Shown here: one piece after another, positions 16,448 through 28,327 of the stretch
Numbering within the stretch: the first letter of the stretch is position 1
Layout of the letters: each line of letters starts with the position of its first letter
Assembly (NCBI RefSeq): GCF_008298035.1
Contig: NZ_CP042910.1
Location: forward strand, 7,502,001 to 7,566,000
DNA length: 64,000 nt
Source: Gimesia maris
GTDB lineage: Bacteria; Planctomycetota; Planctomycetia; Planctomycetales; Planctomycetaceae
Reading direction: 5' to 3'
Made by a program: the position numbers and the translations under genes
Notes under the pieces: model-generated
Databases searched by the model: none
Told to the model about the DNA's origin: nothing
Seen by the model: only the letters and a program-made list of their open reading frames with translations

Positions 16448-17140
16448 TTACAGGTTGAGTGAAATCGTCCAGTGGCGATCGGACGTCTGTTGCACCGCAG
16501 CTGCAGGCCAGTGACAGCGGTGAAGTAAGGCTTTGACTTCATCCAGTGTCAGGGCAGCGTGCAGGGAATCGCGGAACATCTGGCGCTGATGCGGATTCGC
16601 ATCAGCCGCATAAAGAGAGACCAGCCGATCCAGTTCTGCTAACGAATCGGGTCGAAGCAGATCGCGCACGAAGAGAAACCCTCCCGGCTTGATGACACGC
16701 CTGATTTCAGTGAAGACAGACTGTGGTTCGGGAATGTGGTGGATCAGACTGTTGGAGATCACGCCATCAAAACTCTGATCTTTACAGGGGAGCAGTTTGG
16801 CATCGGCGTGCTCCAGCAGAATCGATTTGTCTAAACCAGCGCGCTGAATATTCTGCTGTGCTACTTTAAGCATTTCGGCGGCGAGATCGGTGGCGATGAT
16901 CTGCAATTGCGAAACACGCTGACAGATCTCGATGGGAATCAGAGCGGTTCCGGTTCCCAGATCGAGAATTTGAAGCGGCTGCGAATCACCCGCGCTGGCC
17001 TGTTGCTGCTGGCGAATAGTGATGACAGGCAGCACGGACGCAGCAAACTGCCGGTTCACTTCACTATGATCCATGGCGTCATAGTCAATGGCTTCTTCAC
17101 GGGTATCCATGACTTCGGGTTCGAATTGTCGTGGAATCAT
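16448..17140 (-). CDS. Class I SAM-dependent methyltransferase
   Basis: This protein of about 230 residues belongs to the Methyltransf_11/25 type. The SAM-binding motif I LDLGTGTALIPIEI is near residue 60. It is followed by ATDLAAEML (acidic motif II), HADAKLLPCKDQSFD, and the post-motif ISNSLIHHIPEP and RVIKPGGFLFVRDLL. The frame is open to 17287, but the ATG at 17140 (MIPRQFEPEVMDT) has a good GGGGAGA ribosome binding site 5 nt upstream, and the upstream part would run through the clpC terminator, so 17140 is chosen. The substrate is unknown. It lies downstream of clpC on the same strand but behind that gene's terminator. Confidence 0.82.
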   Translation of the reverse strand: MIPRQFEPEVMDTREEAIDYDAMDHSEVNRQFAASVLPVITIRQQQQASAGDSQPLQILDLGTGTALIPIEICQRVSQLQIIATDLAAEMLKVAQQNIQRAGLDKSILLEHADAKLLPCKDQSFDGVISNSLIHHIPEPQSVFTEIRRVIKPGGFLFVRDLLRPDSLAELDRLVSLYAADANPHQRQMFRDSLHAALTLDEVKALLHRCHWPAAAVQQTSDRHWTISLNL

Positions 17141-17184
17141 CGTTTCTCCCCTGCAGTCAAACTGAACGATTTCAACACGAATCA

Positions 17185-17224
17185 TAAAAAAAGAGTCCTC
17201 ACCCATTGAGAGAGAGGACTCTTT
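17185..17224 (-). terminator. Terminator of clpC
   Basis: AAAGAGTCCTC (17190-17200) and GAGGACTCTTT (17214-17224) form a perfect stem, with a U run on the minus strand, 35 nt after the clpC stop. Confidence 0.85.
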
Positions 17225-17258
17225 ACGATTGATCATCGTGTATGATGACGGTCGATGT

Positions 17259-19799
<2,541 letters not shown>

Positions 19800-20406
19800 A
19801 ACTTGTTTCTCCTCTGGCCCGTACATCCCGGGCTCTTATGGATGAACACTGTGAATCCGAGCTGAAACCGGCGGTTTCAATTCAGGAATCACTTTCTCCC
19901 AACCTGTTTATGAAATTTGAATTGTCGTTTATTGTCTGCTGAAGTTTTAAATCGTCGCAACTGCATGTGTACATTCAGTTACGGCATTCTCAATTGATTC
20001 GCTACAGCACTTTGAAAAAGATAGGTTCGTAGGAATAATACGTTACTCACCAAAAAACGTCGAGGAATTTCCCAAAACTACTGCAAGAACAATTGAGGAA
20101 GTGACTGAAACATCACAACTTACTAAAATATTATACCCATTTTAACATTCATAATTTCACTGGCCTGAACGAAACCGGGACAGGAAGTTTGATTCATAAT
20201 GGAAAACAGCGAAAATCACCACCCTGCCAAAGCCTTAAAATCGACACAATCCACAAGGCCAGCATTTTTAATTCTAGTCCCCAACCCCTAATGTAGCAAG
20301 ATAAGCCTTTGATCGGTTACTCTATTTAAATGAAGACTGGAGCGTCACCGGTCGGCACCGATCAATTTCTTCCGGCATTTAGCAGTCCAGAAACCTTACC
20401 ATTCCC
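19800..20406. other. Divergent intergenic region clpC/thiE fusion
   Basis: This AT-rich stretch of about 600 nt holds no gene that I can support. I looked for the THI box of a TPP riboswitch upstream of the thiamin gene and did not find one. Confidence 0.4.
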
Positions 20407-21969
20407 ATGCATCATATACTGACAGCCGGCGCGCAAAGGGCCTTAATTCAGGCAGAACGGATTGCCAGCGGCTCAGCCGAATCAGAACCGACACTTGCGC
20501 CGCTGCTGGCTGCCCTTGCTCTGGAAGAATCGCGGGCCGCCGAAATCATGCGGACGCATCAGATTGACCTGGCCCAGATCTTGCAGGAATTCCAGTTACC
20601 GCTGTCTCAGGATCCCGCCACCTCGCTTCTTGATTCTCCAGTTCAACCGCTGGAAATGTCTCAGGCACTGCAACAATATCCTGCTTTTAGAGAGGTGTTA
20701 AATCACGCGATGCAGCAGGCGAGTCGCGCGGACGTCCCCACGGAAATCGGGAGCGAGCATCTGCTATGGGGGCTGCTGGCTACCGCGGGAAAAGAATCTG
20801 AGTGGCTTCAAAGTACAGGATCTCTTTCCGCAGAGAAGCTGGATGACTCGATCAATGTAATTTTTCGACAGACAGTAGAACCGCTTGATGTCGATTTCGC
20901 TCTGCGGACGGTTGCAGCCACAGCCGACGATCAGACAAATACACTGCGAACCATCGATGCCGCCGCCAATCGGCTGCGGGAAGGTTTACGGGTCATTGAG
21001 GACTTCCTCCGCTTTTCGCTGGATGATGCCCATTTAATGAGTCTGCTGAAATCAACGCGGCATCGGCTGACAGACGCTCTCAGGTTTATCGGCAATGAGA
21101 CACTGATTTCGAGCCGTGATACACTCAACGATGTCGGCACTTCGATCAGCACCACCAGCGAAATCGACCGTTCTTCGCTGGAACATCTGCTGCAGGCCAA
21201 TCTGAAACGGGTGCAGGAAGCAGCGCGGACCCTGGAAGAATTCAGTAAACTGATTTCGCCCGAAGCGGCAGCCATTTTCAAACAGATGCGTTATGCCAGC
21301 TATACTCTGGAGAAAACGATCTTAACCTGCATCGCCAGCCAACGCAGACTGGAAAACAGTCGGCTCTATCTGCTGGTTTCGGAAAGCCTGTGTCATCATG
21401 GTGCTGGACCGGCGATACGGGAATCGCTGGCTGCAGGAGTCAATCTGGTTCAGATACGTGAAAAATCAATGACGGACCGCCAGTTGCTGGCGCATGGAAA
21501 TCGCGTGCGGAAATGGACCCGCGACGCTGGTGCAATTCTCATCATGAATGACCGCCCGGACCTGGCGATCGCCATTGATGCAGACGGCGTGCACGTTGGT
21601 CAGGACGAACTGCCCGTGCGTGAAGTGCGACAGATTGTGGGCCCCAGACGATTGATTGGCGTCTCTACTCATAATATAGAACAGGCTCGCCAGGCGGTGC
21701 TGGATGGCGCTGACTATATTGGTGTCGGCCCCACGTTTCCCACTTCAACCAAGAATTTTGCCGAACATGAATACGCGGGCCTGGATTTCGTCAACCAGGT
21801 TGCCGCCGAAATCACCCTGCCGTGGTTTGCCATCGGAGGCATCCAGGCCGACAACCTGCAACAGGTACTGGAGGCAGGTGCCACCCGAGTCGCAGTGAGT
21901 GGTGTCATCTGCAGCCATGAGCATCCGGGGCAAATCACCCGGGAATTACTGGAACAGCTCTCGAACTGA
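20407..21969 (+). CDS. thiE: Thiamine-phosphate synthase with Clp-repeat-like and ThiD2 N-terminal domains
   Basis: This 520-residue protein contains three parts. Residues 1-160 resemble a Clp N-terminal repeat domain (LTAGAQRALIQAERIA, LAPLLAALALEESRAAEIM, GSEHLLWGLLATAG). Residues about 180-305 match the ThiD2-type domain often found ahead of ThiE (RTIDAAANRLREGLRVIEDFLRF, QANLKRVQEAARTLEEF). Residues about 318-520 are ThiE, which joins HMP-pyrophosphate and thiazole phosphate to make thiamine phosphate: LVQIREKS, IMNDRPDLAIAIDADGVHVGQ, GVSTHN, DYIGVGPTFPTSTK and AIGGI are all present. ThiD2-ThiE fusions are known; the extra Clp-like domain is unusual. It is cytoplasmic. The gene is 34 nt upstream of the dihydrouridine synthase and probably cotranscribed with it. 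Confidence 0.88.
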   Translation: MHHILTAGAQRALIQAERIASGSAESEPTLAPLLAALALEESRAAEIMRTHQIDLAQILQEFQLPLSQDPATSLLDSPVQPLEMSQALQQYPAFREVLNHAMQQASRADVPTEIGSEHLLWGLLATAGKESEWLQSTGSLSAEKLDDSINVIFRQTVEPLDVDFALRTVAATADDQTNTLRTIDAAANRLREGLRVIEDFLRFSLDDAHLMSLLKSTRHRLTDALRFIGNETLISSRDTLNDVGTSISTTSEIDRSSLEHLLQANLKRVQEAARTLEEFSKLISPEAAAIFKQMRYASYTLEKTILTCIASQRRLENSRLYLLVSESLCHHGAGPAIRESLAAGVNLVQIREKSMTDRQLLAHGNRVRKWTRDAGAILIMNDRPDLAIAIDADGVHVGQDELPVREVRQIVGPRRLIGVSTHNIEQARQAVLDGADYIGVGPTFPTSTKNFAEHEYAGLDFVNQVAAEITLPWFAIGGIQADNLQQVLEAGATRVAVSGVICSHEHPGQITRELLEQLSN

Positions 21970-22003
21970 ACTTACTGGATCAATAGAAAACCCGACACGC
22001 TCT

Positions 22004-23071
22004 ATGACCGTTAATACTTTACAACCTGTTTCCCTGGGCCCCTATCAACTGGAGTCTCCCCTGTACCAGGCAGCCTTGAGCGGATACAGCGATTATCCCA
22101 TGCGCGTGATTGCCGCGCGACTCGGCGCTGCTTATACGCTTTGTGAAGTGATGATCGATCGTATGATCATTCAGACCAAACAGGGGAAACAGCATTCGAT
22201 GATGTACTGCCATCAGGATGAGTTTCCCGTAGGTGGTCAGTTGATGGGATCCGAGCCGGAAGAATTCGGACCGGCTGCCCGGAGGCTGGTTGAAGCCGGT
22301 TTCCATGTGATCGATATCAACTTTGGTTGTCCAGTGAAAAAGGTGATGAGTCGCTGTCGTGGCGGCTATCATTTAAGTCAGCCGGAAGTGGCGCTGGATA
22401 TTATCTCTCGCGTGCGGGATACCGTGCCTGCAGAGATACCGGTCACCCTGAAAATGCGACGGGGTATCGATGACAGCAGTGAATCAGCAGACAATTTCTT
22501 TATGATCTTTGATGGAGCATACGCACGCGGATTGTCTGCTATTACCGTACATGGGCGCACCGTGGATCAGAAGTATGTTGGCCCGAGTAACTGGGAGTTT
22601 CTGAAACAGGTCAAACAACACGCGGGTGAGAAAACCGTGATTGGGAGTGGTGACCTGTTTTCGCCGCAGTCCTGTCTGGATATGTTACGTGTGACGGGTG
22701 TGGATGGTGTTTCGATTGCCCGCGGTGCGATTGGCAACCCCTGGATTTTTCAACAGACGGCCGATCTGCTGCGCGGCAAATCGATCTCTCCTCCCGATGT
22801 CACAGAGCAGCGCGAAGTCATTTCCGCACATTTTGAACTGGCACGGGAGTTTTACGGCGATAAAAAAGTCTGCAACACGATGCGGAAGTTCGGCATTTTC
22901 TATTCGGAACTGCACCCTCAATACGCTGAGGTCAAGAAAGCATTTATTGCTGTCAAAACAGCTGCTGACTGGTTAAAGGTACTCGATCAGTGGTATACGG
23001 AAAATGCCCCCGGGCGTTTCCCGCCGGTCGAAAAACCCAATCCACTCTCCCTGGAAACGCCTGCTGTTTGA
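22004..23071 (+). CDS. tRNA-dihydrouridine synthase
   Basis: This is an FMN-dependent enzyme of about 355 residues that reduces uridine to dihydrouridine in tRNA. The TIM-barrel signatures of the Dus family are visible: AALSGYSDYPMR, CEVMIDRMI, the catalytic-cysteine motif INFGCPVKKV, LKMRRG, ITVHGRT and GSGDLFSP, then GVSIARGAIGNPWIF. MSRCRGGY replaces the more common RKLAGSA-type loop after the catalytic Cys, so this is a divergent subfamily. The frame is open from 21899, inside thiE, but the ATG at 22004 is 34 nt after the thiE stop and starts the conserved part. The exact tRNA position modified is unknown. Confidence 0.9.
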   Translation: MTVNTLQPVSLGPYQLESPLYQAALSGYSDYPMRVIAARLGAAYTLCEVMIDRMIIQTKQGKQHSMMYCHQDEFPVGGQLMGSEPEEFGPAARRLVEAGFHVIDINFGCPVKKVMSRCRGGYHLSQPEVALDIISRVRDTVPAEIPVTLKMRRGIDDSSESADNFFMIFDGAYARGLSAITVHGRTVDQKYVGPSNWEFLKQVKQHAGEKTVIGSGDLFSPQSCLDMLRVTGVDGVSIARGAIGNPWIFQQTADLLRGKSISPPDVTEQREVISAHFELAREFYGDKKVCNTMRKFGIFYSELHPQYAEVKKAFIAVKTAADWLKVLDQWYTENAPGRFPPVEKPNPLSLETPAV

Positions 23072-23307
23072 ACGAAATGCCTTAAATTCCACGGGCCAGT
23101 CAGGCCGACTCTAACAGTTATTCCGATCACTCGCCTGCACATCTGAGTCGATCTTTTGAACATCCGCGAATAGAGTGTTTTCACTCATCTTTTTTTTTGA
23201 CTGCTGCCTTTCACAACCTAAAGTTGGGAAGCGTATGTTTCAAATAGTCAACCAGCCGCTATTCGCGTTTCACGGCTGGATATCGATCCCGACAGGCTCT
23301 TCGTCTC

Positions 23308-26277
23308 ATGTCTCATGAGTTAACCACAAATACAATCTGGGTACTGACTTGTACCAGCCTGGTTTTTCTAATGCAGGCTGGCTTCTGTTGCCTGGAATCC
23401 GGCCTCTCTCGATCCAAAAACAGTATCAATGTCGCCACCAAGAACATTGTGGACTTCTTCATCGGAGTCATAATTTTCTGGCTGTTCGGCTTTGGCTTAA
23501 TGTTCGGTCAGTCCTATGGCGGCTGGGTGGGGACAACTCAGTTCGCTTTTGAAGACACCAGTAACGCGCATTGGCCTACCGTTGTGTTTCTGTTTCAGCT
23601 GGTTTTCTGCAGTACGGCGATGACGATTTCTTCGGGTGCAGTGGCAGAACGAATGCGGTTTCGTGCCTACCTGCTGCTGGCCGTTGGAATCGGTGCATTC
23701 GCCTATCCGCTGTTTGGTCACTGGGCCTGGGCCCGGGATGCCACAGGGGCTCCTGCGGGCTGGCTCGGAAAACTGGGGTTTCTCGACTTTGCCGGCTCAA
23801 GCGTAGTACATTCTGTTGGTGCCTGGTCTGCCCTGGCAGCTGTCTTGATACTGGGTCCACGAACAGGTCGTTTCACCGACGATAATAACAAACATCGTTT
23901 TTCATCCAGCAACCTGCCGATGGCGGCTCTGGGATTTTTAATTCTCTGGTTTGGCTGGTTCGGTTTTAACGGAGGCAGCACGCTCGCCTTAAACGGACAG
24001 GTGCCTTCGATTATTCTCAATACTATCCTTGCCGGAATCTCGGGGGGGATATGCGTTTTACTCTGGGAATTAATTGTCTCAAATCAAATCTCCGTCGAAA
24101 AAATCTTTAACGGCTCACTGGCTGGTCTGGTTGCCATCACAGCATCCTGCAATGCCGTCAGTTACCCCAGTGCCCTTCTCATTGGCTTTATTGCTGGCAG
24201 TGTGATGCTGGGTTCACTTTGGCTTCTGGAAGAGCGTTTCAAAATCGATGATGTGGTTGGAGCGATTCCTGTGCACGGTTTTGCCGGCGCATGGGGGACA
24301 CTCGCCGTCGCGTTATTTGCTGATACCAGTCTGTTCCCAAGTGGCGCTTCACGCATTTCCCAGTTGGGAATTCAGTCACTGGGAGCAGGGGTCTGTTTTG
24401 TCTGGAGTTTCGGCAGCATCTGGATCATCATGAAACTGGTAAATCACTTTATGCCGATCCGTGTCAGTGTGTCGGATGAAAAAATCGGACTGAATGTTGC
24501 CGAACACGGCGCTTCAACCGAACTGCACAGCCTGCTGGAAACCATGATCTCCCATGAAAAGGGAAACAAACAGTCCCGTGCAGATGTCGACAATTTCACC
24601 GAAGCAGGGATTGTCGGCTATCAATACAACCGGGTACTGGATGCACAGGAAATTCTTCTGTCAGATGTAAAAGACCGTGAAGTGCGTTACCGATCAATCA
24701 TGGATAATGTCATGGATGCGATTATCACAATTGATCTGGAGGGGAAGATTGAAGAATTCAATCGGGGAGCCGAATATCTGTTTGGCTACTACAATCACGA
24801 AGCGATCGGGAAAAGTATCGACCTCCTCATTCCTCCGCTGCATCAGAAAATTCAACATAAGTATTCGAGTGGCGAGTTGAATCCGCAACTGGTACGCGCT
24901 ATTGGCTCGCGACAGGAAATCGTGGCCCAGCGCAACGATGGATCTACTTTTCCAGCAGAACTGGCTGTCAGCTCTGTACTCCTGGCAGACCGGGAAATTT
25001 TCACCGGCATTATCCAGGATATCAGTGAGCGCAAAGATTACGAACGATCATTAAATGAAGCACGTAAACGAGCCGAAGCAGCGAGTGAAGCGAAAAGTGA
25101 ATTTCTGGCCAATATGAGCCACGAAATCCGCACACCCATGACGGCAATTCTGGGATTCACGGATATCCTGTTGAACAACCTGCGGAAAAAGGAAGATATT
25201 GAATCAGCAAACATCGTGAAACGTAATGGTGAATACCTGATTGGCGTCATCAACGATATTCTGGACCTGTCTAAAATCGAAGCACGTAAACTTGAACTGG
25301 AACAGGTGCGCGTCAATACGATTGAATTGATCCGTGACATCGTCGCTTTGATGCAGATTAAAGCCGACCTGAAAGAACTTGAATTAGTTGTCTCTTTTGA
25401 TAATCCGATTCCAGAAACAATTGTGACAGACCCGACCCGTCTGAGACAGATTCTGATCAATCTCCTGGGAAATGCCATTAAGTTCACCGATTCCGGTTAT
25501 GTTGAACTACGAACCAGAACCATCCATCTGGAAGATGGCTTTGCCCAGCTACAATTTGATGTGATTGACACCGGGATCGGAATTTCCGAAACGGCACTCG
25601 CACAGATTTATCAACCATTTACTCAGGCAGATAGCTCGACAACCCGAAAATATGGAGGGACAGGTCTGGGTCTGGCCATTTCAAAACGCCTTTCGGAAAT
25701 GCTGGGAGGGCGTATTCATGTCACCAGTACGATCGGATCGGGAAGCACCTTCACTATCTCCGTCAACACGGGATCTCTTGAGGGAGTGCGACTCCAGCAA
25801 GTGGATCAGAATTCCGTCAATAGTACCGCGACGGAATGCAGCCAGGAACTATCGGACCACATTGGCAAAACAATTTCGTCCAGCCGGGTTCTGGTCGTCG
25901 AAGATGGTCTGGATAATCAACGACTGATTTCATTTCTGCTGAAAAAGGAAGGGATGCACGTTGATCTGGCAGATAACGGGCAACTGGGTTACGATCAAAT
26001 CATGGCTGCAGACCTGGCTGGAGAACCCTATGATTTTGTTCTGATGGATATGCAGATGCCTGTCATGGATGGATATACCGCTACCAGCAAGCTGAGAGAA
26101 GCCGGATATACGCGACCGATTATCGCCCTCACGGCTCACGCGATGAAAAATGATATGGAGAAATGCCTGACTGCCGGGTGTGACGCCTATGCCACCAAGC
26201 CGGTTGACAGACGGAAATTACTGGAAACCATCGCCCGTCTCTCTGCCACTGTAGAATCGACCGGACCGTCTTCATAA
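23308..26277 (+). CDS. Ammonium transporter fused to PAS-histidine kinase-receiver
   Basis: This is a 989-residue membrane sensor. Residues 1-385 form an Amt/Rh ammonium transporter domain with about 11 membrane helices. The pore-lining twin histidines are kept (His168 in VVHSVGAWS and His323 in PVHGFAGAWG), as is the D160 equivalent (FLDFAGSS). A linker leads to a PAS domain (about 455-575, with DNVMDAIITID and GYYNHEAIGKS). The kinase has H-box FLANMSHEIRTPM (His605), N-box LLGNAIKFTD, G1 DTGIGI and G2 GTGLGLAIS. A receiver domain follows (about 858-985) with phosphoacceptor Asp914 in VLMDMQMP. It is probably an ammonium-gated hybrid kinase; Amt-kinase fusions are known, including from the planctomycete Kuenenia. 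No GlnK or partner output regulator is adjacent. Confidence 0.93.
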   Translation: MSHELTTNTIWVLTCTSLVFLMQAGFCCLESGLSRSKNSINVATKNIVDFFIGVIIFWLFGFGLMFGQSYGGWVGTTQFAFEDTSNAHWPTVVFLFQLVFCSTAMTISSGAVAERMRFRAYLLLAVGIGAFAYPLFGHWAWARDATGAPAGWLGKLGFLDFAGSSVVHSVGAWSALAAVLILGPRTGRFTDDNNKHRFSSSNLPMAALGFLILWFGWFGFNGGSTLALNGQVPSIILNTILAGISGGICVLLWELIVSNQISVEKIFNGSLAGLVAITASCNAVSYPSALLIGFIAGSVMLGSLWLLEERFKIDDVVGAIPVHGFAGAWGTLAVALFADTSLFPSGASRISQLGIQSLGAGVCFVWSFGSIWIIMKLVNHFMPIRVSVSDEKIGLNVAEHGASTELHSLLETMISHEKGNKQSRADVDNFTEAGIVGYQYNRVLDAQEILLSDVKDREVRYRSIMDNVMDAIITIDLEGKIEEFNRGAEYLFGYYNHEAIGKSIDLLIPPLHQKIQHKYSSGELNPQLVRAIGSRQEIVAQRNDGSTFPAELAVSSVLLADREIFTGIIQDISERKDYERSLNEARKRAEAASEAKSEFLANMSHEIRTPMTAILGFTDILLNNLRKKEDIESANIVKRNGEYLIGVINDILDLSKIEARKLELEQVRVNTIELIRDIVALMQIKADLKELELVVSFDNPIPETIVTDPTRLRQILINLLGNAIKFTDSGYVELRTRTIHLEDGFAQLQFDVIDTGIGISETALAQIYQPFTQADSSTTRKYGGTGLGLAISKRLSEMLGGRIHVTSTIGSGSTFTISVNTGSLEGVRLQQVDQNSVNSTATECSQELSDHIGKTISSSRVLVVEDGLDNQRLISFLLKKEGMHVDLADNGQLGYDQIMAADLAGEPYDFVLMDMQMPVMDGYTATSKLREAGYTRPIIALTAHAMKNDMEKCLTAGCDAYATKPVDRRKLLETIARLSATVESTGPSS

Positions 26278-26305
26278 GCGGAAATATCTGGCAGTGAAAC
26301 CGCCA

Positions 26306-27841
26306 TCAGGACCAGAACTGGCGATCCAATGTGCGGTAATTGATGGCTTCACTGATGTGCGCCGCGGTGATCTGATTAGAATGATCCAGGTCTGCAATGG
26401 TCCGGCTGATACGTAATATTTTGTCATGTGCGCGGGCAGACAGTCCCATTTCTTCCATAGCCGATTTCAGAAGGCTTTCTGCATCTGAAGCCAGTTGACT
26501 GTGTTTCCTTAACTGTCTTGGCGTCATGCGGCCATTGTGTGAGGTGGACTCATTCGCGAACCGTCGTGCCTGAATCTCGCGGGCATCCAGTACCTGTTCG
26601 CGCATCGCCGCGCTGTTGGTTCCCGTTGTCTGATTGGAAAGTTCGCGGAAGGGAACCGGGGGCACTTCAATATGAATATCAATCCGATCCAGCAGGGGCC
26701 CGCTGATCTTGGACAGATAACGTTCAATCTGCATCGGATTACACGAACACTTCCGCCGCGGATCAGACAGGTAGCCACAGGGACAGGGATTCATTGCGGA
26801 AATCAACATCACATTTGCAGGAAAAGTCACACTGCCGATCGCCCGTGAGATCGTCACTTCACCCCCTTCTAATGGTTGTCGCAAGACTTCCAATGTCCGC
26901 CGATTGAATTCAGGCAGCTCATCCAGAAACAGTAACCCGTTATGCGCCAGGCTGATTTCTCCTGGTGCGGGCGTAGAGCCTCCGCCCACCAGCCCTGCCT
27001 CGCTGATGGTATGATGGGGCGTGCGAAACTGGCGGAGCATCACCAGCGACTGATCACTGGGCAGCCGCCCCATCGCACTGTAGATACGTGTTGTTTCCAG
27101 GCTCTCTTCCTGAGAGAGACGCGGCAGAATGGTACTGATCCGCGATGCCAGCAGGGTCTTCCCGGTCCCAGGAGATCCAATCATCAGGAGATGATGCATG
27201 CCGGCAGCAGCGACTGTGATTGCCCGCTTCGCGTATTCCTGTCCTTTCACATCACTGTAGTCGATATCGTAATGCCCATGCTCTTCCAGTGCATTTTCCC
27301 AACAGAACTCAACCGCTTCGATGGGTAAAGAGCCTGTATAAAAGCCGACGGCTTCTGCCAGCGTACCAACTGCGAAGACATCCAGCCCATCCACAACGGC
27401 TGCTTCTTCGGCATTCTGAACGGGAACCAGTAAACCCTGTTTCCCCTGCTCGCGAGCCGCAAGTGCCATCGAAAGCGCACCGCGAACCGGACGAATCGTG
27501 CCATCCAGTGCCAGTTCCCCCACCACGGCGTAATCCTGAAAGCGATCTGAAGCCAACTGCCCGCTGGCAGTCAACAGGCCCAATGCAATAGGCAGATCGA
27601 ACGATGCAGCATCCTTGGGAAGATCAGCGGGAGACAGGTTGATAACGATGCGATCAATGGGGCGATTGTAGCCACTGTTAACCAGCGCCCGCTCAATCCG
27701 ATGCGTGCTCTCTTTGACGGCTGCTTCCGCCAGGCCCACCAGAATCGTCTTAGGCATCGCCCCGGGAGAGATATCGACTTCCACTTCCACGGGTTTGGCA
27801 TCAATACCAAACAGGGAGTAGGTATATAGCTTGGCCAGCAT
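26306..27841 (-). CDS. comM: YifB/ComM-type Mg-chelatase-like AAA+ ATPase
   Basis: This 511-residue protein has the N-terminal Lon-protease-like fold of the YifB family (MLAKLYTYSLFGIDAKPVEVE, INLSPADLPKDAASFDLPIALG). It is followed by the AAA+ core with Walker A GSPGTGKT, Walker B LLFLDELPEF, and a cysteine-rich insert (NPCPCGYLSD, RKCSCNP) that likely binds zinc. The C-terminal Mg-chelatase domain (SARAHDKILRISRTIADLD) closes the protein. ComM is a hexameric helicase that promotes branch migration during natural transformation. dprA, another transformation gene, lies 10 kb away at 37752. The gene converges on the Amt-kinase gene with 28 nt between the two stops. Confidence 0.92.
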   Translation of the reverse strand: MLAKLYTYSLFGIDAKPVEVEVDISPGAMPKTILVGLAEAAVKESTHRIERALVNSGYNRPIDRIVINLSPADLPKDAASFDLPIALGLLTASGQLASDRFQDYAVVGELALDGTIRPVRGALSMALAAREQGKQGLLVPVQNAEEAAVVDGLDVFAVGTLAEAVGFYTGSLPIEAVEFCWENALEEHGHYDIDYSDVKGQEYAKRAITVAAAGMHHLLMIGSPGTGKTLLASRISTILPRLSQEESLETTRIYSAMGRLPSDQSLVMLRQFRTPHHTISEAGLVGGGSTPAPGEISLAHNGLLFLDELPEFNRRTLEVLRQPLEGGEVTISRAIGSVTFPANVMLISAMNPCPCGYLSDPRRKCSCNPMQIERYLSKISGPLLDRIDIHIEVPPVPFRELSNQTTGTNSAAMREQVLDAREIQARRFANESTSHNGRMTPRQLRKHSQLASDAESLLKSAMEEMGLSARAHDKILRISRTIADLDHSNQITAAHISEAINYRTLDRQFWS

Positions 27842-28143
27842 GATGATCTTCTTCAGTTAAACCGACGTCTTATTTGTCCAGTATCCGGCTGATCTCAACC
27901 ATGCTAACCCGACTTGGAACAACAGTCCACATACCCGAGGCCCTCCAAAACGAATTTGGACTCAAAAATCTGAACAAAAGTGGAAGAAATCGTCTGAGTC
28001 GTGGTGTTTTTTGACTGATTGGCTTTTTTTCAGGAGAGGCTTCGACTAGAATACTTGGCCCGATACCGATACTTTCTAAAGGCCTCATCAGTCAACATGT
28101 GGTCTCGATAAGTAATATCTGAAGACCATTAAGGGATAACGTC
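27842..28143. other. Intergenic region between comM and the small basic protein gene
   Basis: This is a divergent promoter region of 302 nt. There are long T/A tracts (for example near 28008-28030) but no hexamer pair that I would defend, and no gene. Confidence 0.35.
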
Positions 28144-28242
28144 ATGGCTAAAACACAACGCAAACTGAAAAAAGCAAATCACGGTCGCCGTCCTGCCAGT
28201 GCCAAAGCACGCAAGGCAAAACGCAAGCACATCAAGTTCTAA
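28144..28242 (+). CDS. 32-residue highly basic protein
   Basis: ATG to TAA encodes 32 residues, nearly half of them Lys or Arg (MAKTQRKLKKANHGRRP, then AKARKAKRKHIKF). AAGGGATAA lies 6-12 nt upstream as a ribosome binding site, and a strong terminator follows about 30 nt after the stop, so it is a complete stand-alone transcription unit. The composition suggests binding to nucleic acid or the ribosome, like small ribosomal proteins or ribosome-associated basic peptides. It does not match bL36, bL34 or bS21 well enough to name. Function unknown. Confidence 0.72.
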   Translation: MAKTQRKLKKANHGRRPASAKARKAKRKHIKF

Positions 28243-28271
28243 TCTGGTGTAACAGCTGACCTGAGAAGATT

Positions 28272-28307
28272 AAAACCTCGTCCTGTGATGATCAGGCGAG
28301 GTTTTTT
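28272..28307 (+). terminator. Terminator of the small basic protein gene
   Basis: AACCTCGTCCTG pairs with CAGGCGAGGTT across a 7-nt loop and is followed by TTTTTT. Confidence 0.85.
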
Positions 28308-28327
28308 GCTGCGCGGTTCGTTGTTGA

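Noticed and set aside
20100..20406. TPP riboswitch upstream of the thiE fusion
   Set aside because: No THI-box consensus or matching stems were seen.
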